The position numbers and the translations under genes were made by a program. Below, piece by piece: positions 33,186 to 39,607 of a DNA stretch of 64,000 bases. Positions within the stretch are counted from its first letter, which is position 1, and every line of letters begins with the position of its first letter. Source of the DNA: CAYVOV01 sp964453525 (GTDB taxonomy: Bacteria; Chloroflexota; Dehalococcoidia; Dehalococcoidales; UBA2162); assembly GCA_964453525.1 (NCBI GenBank), contig CAYVOV010000001.1, positions 288,657-352,656 of the forward strand. Direction: 5' to 3'. The notes beneath the pieces are model-generated. The model was not told the origin of the DNA, searched no databases, and saw only the letters and a list, made by a program, of their open reading frames with translations.

Positions 33186-34700
33186 CTGGCTTCTCGGCCG
33201 GTACTGGATTGCTTCAGCCAGTTGATGAGCTTTAATTATTTCACTGTTTTCTAGGTCAGCAATGGTCTTGGCCAGTTTGAGAATTCTGTGGAAGGCACGG
33301 GCAGAGAGATAAAGCTGCTTCATTGCTGCTTTGAGGAGACTCTGGGCTGATTCTTCCACCTGGCAGAACTCCCGTACCTCGGTCGGTGTCATTTCAGCAT
33401 TGCAGGTCAGCGTTGTTCCAGAAAGCCGCTTACGCTGCCGGGAACGGGCGGCTATCACCCTTTCCTGTACTTTCACAGATTCCTCGCCCAGCCTGTCATC
33501 AGTCAGCTTCTCGTAGTCGACGTGGGGCACCTCGACAAATATATCAACCCGGTCAATGAATGGCCCGCTTATCCGCCTCTGGTAGCGGGAAACCAGACCT
33601 GGAGGACAGGTGCACTGCCTTAAAGGGTCGCCGTAGTAGCCGCAGGGGCAGGGATTCATCGCTCCCACCAGCATGAAGCTGGCCGGGAATAGTACACTGC
33701 CCTGGGCACGGCTGATAGTAATTACTTTATCTTCGAGAGGCTGCCGCAGGGTCTCCAGCAGTGAATGACCGAACTCGGGAAGCTCGTCCAGAAAAAGGAC
33801 TCCGCGGTGACTGAGGCTGACTTCTCCGGGTCTCGGCCAGTGTCCGCCGCCCACCAGACCGGCATTTGAAATAGTGTAATGAGGAGAACGGAAAGGACGT
33901 TGTTTAATTAAAGGGGTATCCGAAGGCAGCAGGCCGCTCACGCTGTAAATCTTGGTAACGTCAAGGGCTTCCTCATTCGTCATCGGCGGCAGTATTGAAG
34001 GGAGGGCGCGCGCCAGTAAAGTTTTACCGCTGCCGGGAGGTCCCATCATTATGACATTATGCCCTCCGGCGGCGGCTACCTCCAGCGCCCGCTTGATGTG
34101 CTCCTGCCCCTTAATGTGAGCGAAATCCGCACTCAAGGACGAAGGCGGACTGTATTCCTCGATATCGCCGGGTTCATACTCCGGAGCCGGTATTTCTCCC
34201 CTCAGGTAACTGATAAGCTGAGATAGGGAACTAATCGGGATTGCCTTGACTCCTTCAACCAGGGAGGCTTCTCTGGCGTCAATTTCAGGTACGATAACCG
34301 TATGGAATCCTTCCTCTTTAGCCAGAGCCACCATTGGCAGGACGCCGTTGGTGTGACGCAAACTGCCGTCCAGCGATAACTCTCCGAGAATCAGGGTGTC
34401 AGAAACGTCTGCATACACCTGTTCCGAGCTGAGAAGAATGCCCAGAGCAATAGGTAAATCATATGCCGGCCCCGCTTTCTTGATGTCGGCCGGAGCCAGG
34501 TTGACAACGATACGCTTCATCGGGAAGGTACAGGCCGAGTTCCGAATAGCAGCTCTGACCCGTTCCTTTGCTTCCTGGACAGCGGTATCAGGCAGGCCGA
34601 CAATTGTCAGTGAAGGCAGCCCGGCTGACATATCTGCTTCTACCTCAACTATCGCCCCGTCCAGACCGACTATAGCACCGGTAATAACTTTGGCCAGCAT
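33180..34700 (-). CDS. YifB/ComM family Mg-chelatase-like AAA+ ATPase
   Basis: The 506-residue protein has the three parts of YifB/ComM: an N-terminal Lon-protease-like domain (SAGLPSLTIVGLPDTAVQEAKERVRAAI), the AAA+ Mg-chelatase domain with Walker A GPPGSGKTLLARALP (about 219) and Walker B LFLDELPEF, and the C-terminal helical domain. A cysteine group (CPCGYYGDPLRQCTC) lies between motifs, as is usual. ComM homologues act as branch-migration helicases in natural transformation. A similar role here is possible but no competence genes are in the window. Confidence 0.92.
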   Translation of the reverse strand: MLAKVITGAIVGLDGAIVEVEADMSAGLPSLTIVGLPDTAVQEAKERVRAAIRNSACTFPMKRIVVNLAPADIKKAGPAYDLPIALGILLSSEQVYADVSDTLILGELSLDGSLRHTNGVLPMVALAKEEGFHTVIVPEIDAREASLVEGVKAIPISSLSQLISYLRGEIPAPEYEPGDIEEYSPPSSLSADFAHIKGQEHIKRALEVAAAGGHNVIMMGPPGSGKTLLARALPSILPPMTNEEALDVTKIYSVSGLLPSDTPLIKQRPFRSPHYTISNAGLVGGGHWPRPGEVSLSHRGVLFLDELPEFGHSLLETLRQPLEDKVITISRAQGSVLFPASFMLVGAMNPCPCGYYGDPLRQCTCPPGLVSRYQRRISGPFIDRVDIFVEVPHVDYEKLTDDRLGEESVKVQERVIAARSRQRKRLSGTTLTCNAEMTPTEVREFCQVEESAQSLLKAAMKQLYLSARAFHRILKLAKTIADLENSEIIKAHQLAEAIQYRPRSQL

Positions 34701-34776
34701 GACTGGCTATCACTATACCATAAATCAGCTTAAAGAAGTAGCGTGGCGTTTACCTGAATCAGAAAGGGAAAAAGAG

Positions 34777-34813
34777 GAAGGAGCCGGAGAACCTCAGGTT
34801 CTCCGGCTCCTTC
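34777..34813 (-). terminator. Strong hairpin terminator after the parA operon
   Basis: 18-bp arms (34777-34794 and 34796-34813) form a perfect stem. On the minus strand it is followed by CCTCTTTTTCCC, so it ends transcription of parA and its partner before yifB. Confidence 0.75.
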
Positions 34814-34890
34814 GTTAGCTGGCTGTTCCTATTTGGTGCCTGGCTTAGAATCCATATGGCTATTACTCAGTTACGTATATCCCCATATCC

Positions 34891-35247
34891 TCATTTGCGC
34901 AATTGCGCAACTAATCTCTGTAAAAGCTCATCGTTGTTCTTTACACCCCGCACGTCCAGCTCAGTGGTACTGAAAGCCCGGACCATATTTTCGACAAGCT
35001 TTGTTTTACTTATTTTCTTGCCACCGCTGAATTTGGCTATAGAAGCCAGGTTTTCCAGATAAGCATCTTCCTGCCTGTTCAGAAATACGGACAGTTTTAT
35101 CATGGCACTCGCCGGTTGTTCGGCAGCATCTACTGTCTTGGGTTGCTTGGTTGTCCGGGCTGTTTGTGGCGGTTTTTCAGGGCCGGTAAGGCGGTCCAGT
35201 GCTGTTGTCCCATAGGCATTTTCCTCGGTAACTCTAACCCTTTTCAT
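34891..35247 (-). CDS. Ribbon-helix-helix partner of ParA
   Basis: The protein has 118 residues from the ATG at 35247, which follows AGAGGTG and overlaps the end of parA by 14 bp. The N-terminal half is a flexible Thr/Pro-rich region. The C-terminal half (IKLSVFLNRQEDAYLENLASIAKFSGGKKISKTKLVENMVRAF) looks like a CopG/Arc-type ribbon-helix-helix. It is probably the DNA-binding adaptor that loads ParA, comparable in role to ParG or Omega. The last codons lie in a 16-bp perfect palindrome (34895-34910, two abutting TTGCGCAA units). It is not a ParB/Spo0J protein. Confidence 0.7.
   Translation of the reverse strand: MKRVRVTEENAYGTTALDRLTGPEKPPQTARTTKQPKTVDAAEQPASAMIKLSVFLNRQEDAYLENLASIAKFSGGKKISKTKLVENMVRAFSTTELDVRGVKNNDELLQRLVAQLRK
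34895..34910. repeat. Perfect 16-bp TTGCGCAA palindrome at the 3' end of the RHH gene
   Basis: TTGCGCAA occurs twice in direct abutment, making a perfect palindrome inside the last codons of the ribbon-helix-helix gene. It shares its core with sites upstream of parA. Confidence 0.6.
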
Positions 35248-36019
35248 GCAGCACCTCTTCCGTAAATGACCGGTAGGCACTAGCTCCGCCCGAGTTAGAG
35301 TCATAGGTCAAAATCGATTCACCGGCTGCTGGAGCTTCTTTAAACCGTACCGTTGTCGGAATAAGGGTATCGAATACCCTTATCTTGTCGCCGAATGCTC
35401 TCCTTGTAACATCAATAACTTCTCTTGAGTGTAATGTACGGGGATTGGTCATAGTAAACAGTACACCTGAAATTTCAAGAGTGGGATTAAGCTTTTCTTT
35501 AACCCGGATAATTGTATTCAATAGCAGCGCCAGCCCCTTCATTGCCAGGAAGTCAGCCTGTAGTGGAATAATCACGCTATCGGCGGCAGTCAGAGCGTTT
35601 ATCGTCATAAGACCAAGGCTGGGAAGACAATCGATGAGTATATAATCATAGGACGTACGCACCGGTTCAATGATTTTTTTCAGCGTCATTTCTCTGTTGT
35701 AAGTCCCGACAAGGTCCAGCTGGGCTTGAGAAAGCTCGATATTCGCCGGAAGGATATAGACATCAGGATTTTTCGTTTGAATAATAACATCTTTAACCGG
35801 TGTCTGGCCATCGTTGTTGATTATATCGAGTAAGGTATCATAACCGGTAAGCTCCAGAGTATCCGGGTTGAATCCCATCGTGATGGTCAGGCTTGCCTGC
35901 GGGTCCCAGTCAACCAGCAATACCCGTTTCCCGTGCTCACTCAATCCCTGGGCAAGCGCTGCCGCCGTTGTCGTCTTACCCACGCCACCTTTCTGGTTGG
36001 CAATACAGATAACCGGCAT
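35234..36019 (-). CDS. ParA/Soj-family partition ATPase
   Basis: The 261-residue ATPase has the deviant Walker A KGGVGKTTT (residues 10-18), LVDWDPQASLT, YDYILIDCLPSLG and VIIPLQADFLAMKG. It matches chromosomal Soj or plasmid type Ib-like ParA proteins without an N-terminal DNA-binding domain. ParA moves cargo over the nucleoid by ATP-driven cycles. The cargo or centromere is set by its partner, here the overlapping ribbon-helix-helix gene instead of parB. Palindromes at 36055-36100 lie 36-80 bp before the ATG and are good candidates for the partner's binding sites and for autoregulation. Confidence 0.92.
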   Translation of the reverse strand: MPVICIANQKGGVGKTTTAAALAQGLSEHGKRVLLVDWDPQASLTITMGFNPDTLELTGYDTLLDIINNDGQTPVKDVIIQTKNPDVYILPANIELSQAQLDLVGTYNREMTLKKIIEPVRTSYDYILIDCLPSLGLMTINALTAADSVIIPLQADFLAMKGLALLLNTIIRVKEKLNPTLEISGVLFTMTNPRTLHSREVIDVTRRAFGDKIRVFDTLIPTTVRFKEAPAAGESILTYDSNSGGASAYRSFTEEVLHEKG

Positions 36020-36054
36020 ATCTACAATCCTTTTCGCGTATTATACCGCATTTG

Positions 36055-36100
36055 CGCAATTGCGTCAATACTCTTTTGCGTTATTGCGCAATAACGCAAA
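36055..36100. promoter_or_regulatory. Palindrome cluster upstream of parA (candidate operator/centromere)
   Basis: A perfect 26-bp palindrome at 36075-36100 (half-site TTTGCGTTATTGC) is preceded by CGCAATTGCG at 36055-36064. Similar GCAATTGC or TTGCGCAA cores occur at 34895, 28372 and 49705. Position before parA suggests binding by the ribbon-helix-helix partner. Confidence 0.6.
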
Positions 36101-36183
36101 TGCGCTGAATACAATATGTCAAGAATAATCTAGCAGGTGAATAAAATGTTAAATTTCAGGAGCGTACATCAGCTTCCTATACA

Positions 36184-36345
36184 CTAGAAAAGATGTAAAA
36201 TTCTAAGGACGAGCAGAAGGAGCGGAGGCCCCACTAAGCTGGCTAAAATAATAACAGTCATGCTTGCTCCGGCAAGTCCGGCTATTACACCAATCACATT
36301 TGCCACGATTATATAAAATATTATGTCCTTCTTGCTGCCAATCAT
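36184..36345 (-). CDS. Possible small hydrophobic membrane protein
   Basis: This 53-residue frame reads MIGSKKDIIFYIIVANVIGV and then continues as a second hydrophobic stretch ending VLRILHLF. A basic start and two membrane helices with a glycine/alanine turn look like a real small membrane protein. The ribosome-binding site is weak and no homologue is known to me. It occupies part of the 549-bp gap between parA and the SPFH gene. The rest of the gap holds the palindromes and a hairpin. Confidence 0.35.
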   Translation of the reverse strand: MIGSKKDIIFYIIVANVIGVIAGLAGASMTVIILASLVGPPLLLLVLRILHLF

Positions 36346-36465
36346 CGCCGCTTCTTATATTATGTATATTAAGTCCCTGCTTTCCGGCTGTCAATTAGCA
36401 ATTAAGCTCATTTTGAATATAATCAGGTTCAAAATTGGAACTCAAACGATGGTAACAGACATGAA

Positions 36466-36511
36466 GAAGGCACCTCCCACCACCATTCCTGACGGTGGTG
36501 CAGGTGCCTTC
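36466..36511. terminator. Hairpin terminator after the SPFH gene
   Basis: GAAGGCACCT (36466-36475) pairs with AGGTGCCTTC (36502-36511), with an inner ACCACC/GGTGGT stem. A short T-rich tract follows on the plus strand. It lies 57 bases beyond the stop of the SPFH gene. Confidence 0.55.
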
Positions 36512-36568
36512 TTTCGTTACTCTTGCTCCTGCAAAAGCAGCAGCAGTCTGTGTTATCTAAAGGTATGG

Positions 36569-37486
36569 TTATTGCGACTGTGATTTTGGTGGCGTACCGG
36601 CCAGTGCTTCAGCCAGTCCCAGCACGTTAATCAGTCTCGACTGGTCAGAGATAACGAGCTTGGTATTATCCTGCAGCGATGCCTGGGTCACATCAAGCTG
36701 TTTAAACAACTGGGCGTTGCCAACAAAGAAGGTGTCGGCTGCCTTTGATACGTTCTCGATTGCCTGAGCCTCCCCTTCTGCCCTCAATATCGCCGCCTGT
36801 CTGTCCCCCTCGGCTATAAGTATCTCTCTCTGCTTGTTACCTTCAGCTACAAGTATCGCGTTCTGTTTATCTCCCTCAGCTTCAAGAATCTGTTTCTCTC
36901 TATAAGCCTGCGCTTCGAGTATTGTCGCCCTCTTCTCTCTTTCAGCTTTCATCTGCTTGCTCATGGCATCGGAGATATCGTGGGGCGGTTCAATCTCCTT
37001 GACTTCCACCCTTGTTACCTTAACTCCCCACCTATCAGTGGCTTCATCAAGGGTTTCAGTCAGCGTAGCATTGATTCGCTCCCTTGAGGACAATGACTCA
37101 TCGAGTGTCATCTCACCAACCACGTTCCTTATATTCGTCTGCGCCAGTTTACTGACAGCGGCATAGAAATTAGCCACCTCGTACCTGACAGCCTGGGCGT
37201 CGGTAACGTAGTAGTAGACCACGGCATCAATTGTTACTGTGACATTATCATTGGTGATAACCGGCTGGGGTGGAATATCGAGAACGGTCTCCCTCATGTC
37301 AATCCTTGATACAAGAGAATCCACGAATGGAACAAGGAACCTCAAGCCCGGGTCCAGCGTTTCTTTGTACTTACCGAACCTCTCCACGATACCCTTCTGC
37401 GCCTGGTGGATAATAGTGACTGACCTGACCAGTAATATCACTGCTATTACCAGGATTACAATAAGGACTACAATTCCTGCCGACAT
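36569..37486 (-). CDS. SPFH/stomatin-like membrane protein (QmcA-type)
   Basis: The 305-residue protein has one N-terminal membrane helix (about 3-24). The SPFH domain follows: IVERFGKYKETLDPGLRFLVPFVD, RIDMRETVLDIPPQPVITNDNVTVTIDAVVYYYV. A helical region then carries repeated AEGDKQ/AEGNKQ/AEGDRQ units (about 205-245). Such proteins assemble into large rings or scaffolds and organise membrane microdomains, often acting on FtsH or similar proteases. The stop of the upstream NfeD gene is 2 bp before its start, the usual NfeD-SPFH partnership. Confidence 0.92.
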   Translation of the reverse strand: MSAGIVVLIVILVIAVILLVRSVTIIHQAQKGIVERFGKYKETLDPGLRFLVPFVDSLVSRIDMRETVLDIPPQPVITNDNVTVTIDAVVYYYVTDAQAVRYEVANFYAAVSKLAQTNIRNVVGEMTLDESLSSRERINATLTETLDEATDRWGVKVTRVEVKEIEPPHDISDAMSKQMKAEREKRATILEAQAYREKQILEAEGDKQNAILVAEGNKQREILIAEGDRQAAILRAEGEAQAIENVSKAADTFFVGNAQLFKQLDVTQASLQDNTKLVISDQSRLINVLGLAEALAGTPPKSQSQ

Positions 37487-37487
37487 T

Positions 37488-37958
37488 CTAATTTCCTCCT
37501 TCAGATTTCTCGACTATTAAAGTAGCGCCAACGACGCTGGTGACAACTATTTCATCTCCCTCACCGATATCTTCTTCCGCTCTTGCCCGCCACCGCTCGT
37601 TGCCGACTCGCACACGCCCGTCAGCATTGGCGGCAATGTTTTTCAGTACGATTCCCTTTCTGCCGATGATAGCATCGATATTAGTTTTTTCCGCCTTTAC
37701 CGCCGTCCACCTGTGGACATATCTCCTGCCGAGAAATACGTAGGCTATACAGATCACAGCGACGATGATGAGTGAGAGCACCCAGGAGTTAAACGGCAAG
37801 GTAATCAGTCCACCGATGACAAAAGCGGAGCCGATGAATACGAGGTCAAGGCCGGTCTCCACACCGATTATGAGTTCCAGCAGAACGAAGAGGAGTCCAA
37901 CCCCAACGAATATCAGCCACAGCCAGGTATTAGCAAATCCCAAAGCTTCACCATTCAT
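37488..37958 (-). CDS. NfeD-family membrane protein
   Basis: The protein has about 156 residues. Two to three membrane helices in the first ~75 residues (WLWLIFVGVGLLFVLLELII onwards) are followed by the NfeD C-terminal OB-fold domain (IIGRKGIVLKNIAANADGRVRVGNERWRARAEEDIGEGDEI and a terminal VVGATLIVEKSE). It is the short NfeD form without the ClpP-like protease domain. The start is the ATG at 37958, which has GGAGGG upstream. A longer frame to 38027 lacks a ribosome-binding site. It forms an operon with the SPFH gene, and NfeD proteins anchor or modulate their SPFH partner. Confidence 0.88.
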   Translation of the reverse strand: MNGEALGFANTWLWLIFVGVGLLFVLLELIIGVETGLDLVFIGSAFVIGGLITLPFNSWVLSLIIVAVICIAYVFLGRRYVHRWTAVKAEKTNIDAIIGRKGIVLKNIAANADGRVRVGNERWRARAEEDIGEGDEIVVTSVVGATLIVEKSEGGN

Positions 37959-38126
37959 GATTATCCCTCCAGCGCTGCCAGTGACATATCGAGACTTAAG
38001 TTTATTTTTTACAGAGGGAATTGTCAATAGTCCGAACAGCGCAGATTAGTTTGCCGGGGATGCTGAATACGGTCAGGACTAAAGTGAGAAGATTAGCCGC
38101 CACGTAAAAAAGAGAAGCAGCTATTG

Positions 38127-38513
38127 CTATCTTTTGCGTTTGATTTCTTCGATAATTCTGTCCTGCTCTTCCTGCCTGGCTCTATCCTTCCATCTTGAAA
38201 GTGTTTCTGACCCTGACACCCGGTCTTTATTATTTAAATCATACTGCGAGTAAATCACTTTAGACCTTCGTTTCCCGGAATTATCCATAGCCATCCTGAG
38301 CAGGGCATAAAAGAACAATAGGATTGATATTACGGAGAGGAATGCTCCGATGAAAAAAAGAAAAGGGATGCGAGCAAGGAAGCCGGCGGTGAGGAGGACG
38401 GCGGCAATGATGAAGCAAATAATTGCCGCCCGGAGAGGCTGCCGTGCTATTTTACGCTCAAGCCAACCCAGTTCAGGCCGGTCTGAACTGGTATAACCTA
38501 CCATCCACCACAT
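38127..38513 (-). CDS. Small two-helix membrane protein, unknown
   Basis: This 128-residue protein has two transmembrane helices (about 29-48 and 50-72), a short loop, and a strongly charged C-terminal cytoplasmic tail with a coiled-coil-like end (RWKDRARQEEQDRIIEEIKRKR). The family is not recognised. It precedes the NfeD-SPFH pair on the same strand with a 168-bp gap, so a functional link to the membrane scaffold is possible but unsupported. Confidence 0.6.
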   Translation of the reverse strand: MWWMVGYTSSDRPELGWLERKIARQPLRAAIICFIIAAVLLTAGFLARIPFLFFIGAFLSVISILLFFYALLRMAMDNSGKRRSKVIYSQYDLNNKDRVSGSETLSRWKDRARQEEQDRIIEEIKRKR

Positions 38514-38624
38514 TTGTCTGCTGCCCCTGGCTATTTTGCCAATGTGTTCAGGTTATTATATCCTCAAAGGTTTTTGTATTACAATTTAAAGAGCTTATGG
38601 ATTCTTCTTAATCTTAGTTGGAGG

Positions 38625-38704
38625 CCCTTCGACAAGCTCAGGGTGAGTGGGAATGAATGCCGCTCACGGTGAGCAGTTAGGCTGTCCTGAGCGAAGCTGA
38701 AGGG
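38625..38704. repeat. 80-bp imperfect palindromic repeat
   Basis: CCCTTCGACAAGCTCAGGG (38625-38643) is the near-complement of TCCTGAGCGAAGCTGAAGGG (38685-38704), with an inner GAGTGG/CGCTCA stretch. It lies in the gap between the hypothetical gene and DUF502. This repeat type is widespread in environmental genomes and carries no gene. Confidence 0.75.
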
Positions 38705-38798
38705 AACCATAGCGGCTAAAGAAATATTGAGATTCATTGTTGCTTGTGAAACCATGATTAAGTAAAAAGAGCTTATTATAATCGAAACTGCTATGGAA

Positions 38799-39446
38799 TC
38801 AGTCACTATCATCTGCTCCGCTGATATTGATTTTCCTTGGTGACACCATCCCACTTGACATAATCATTCTCATCGCCTCGTCGACAGTCAGATTGGTGCG
38901 GGTAATCTTATCGGCGGTAACTATCTCGAAGTAGCCTGAGGTGGGAACAGGCGCCGTCGGTATATATATGGCATACAGGGTATTGTTTGATTCATCTGTA
39001 ATCTCATTGGTAATGAAAGCCAGCGTCTTCATACCTTCCCGGGGGAACTCAACGAGTATCACTTCTCTGAAGGCGGCTTTCTCAACTTTATAGCCGGAAA
39101 GGCTCTCCGCCACCTGCTTGAAGCCCCTGTAGAGCTGCCGGAAAAGCGGTATCCTGGTAACCAGTGATTCGGTGAAACGGAGGATTCTGCGACCGAAAAG
39201 ATTACTTGCCAGGACTCCGGCGAGATATATCACGATTACAGAAATACCGAAGCCTACCCCGATAATCCTGCGCCCGAAAATCAACTCGATTACCGGCTGT
39301 AGAATATTATCAACCTGTACGAAAAACCAGTACAAAACGGCTATTGCCGCCACTACCGGCACGACAACGATAATCCCGGCAAGGAAATGTTTCCTTATCG
39401 TCCGCATCAGTCGGCGCCAGGCCGATTCGGTGACTCCACTCTTCAT
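38799..39446 (-). CDS. DUF502 family membrane protein
   Basis: The 215-residue protein has two N-terminal membrane helices (about 21-43 and 60-84) and then a conserved soluble domain: RRILRFTESLVTRIPLFRQLYRGFKQVAESL, FREVILVEFPREGMKTLAFITNE and IYIPTAPVPTSGYFEIV. These are the standard DUF502 segments. The function is not established; in plants related proteins (COV family) affect vascular patterning. It diverges from uvrA and carries no visible operon partner. Confidence 0.9.
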   Translation of the reverse strand: MKSGVTESAWRRLMRTIRKHFLAGIIVVVPVVAAIAVLYWFFVQVDNILQPVIELIFGRRIIGVGFGISVIVIYLAGVLASNLFGRRILRFTESLVTRIPLFRQLYRGFKQVAESLSGYKVEKAAFREVILVEFPREGMKTLAFITNEITDESNNTLYAIYIPTAPVPTSGYFEIVTADKITRTNLTVDEAMRMIMSSGMVSPRKINISGADDSD

Positions 39447-39555
39447 TATCCGCCACCTCAGGAAATTCCCTTATCTAAACTATATCACAATTTTCCATAA
39501 ATAACTCTGTTTATAAAGATTTACATAGCAGAGCTATTAGTAAAGCCGTGTTGCC

Positions 39556-39585
39556 TTGTTACTGTCAGCCGCTTGATGCTACAAT
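39556..39585 (+). promoter_or_regulatory. Promoter of uvrA
   Basis: TTGTTA (39556-39561), an 18-base spacer and TACAAT (39580-39585), 22 bases before the ATG. TAGGAGGG lies directly before the start codon. No clear LexA-type box was seen. Confidence 0.55.
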
Positions 39586-39607
39586 TAAGCTGCCGTAGGA
39601 GGGATAA

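Noticed and set aside
34891..36019. Integrated plasmid or prophage marked by parA
   Set aside because: No replication, conjugation, integrase or phage genes nearby; neighbours are ordinary chromosomal genes.
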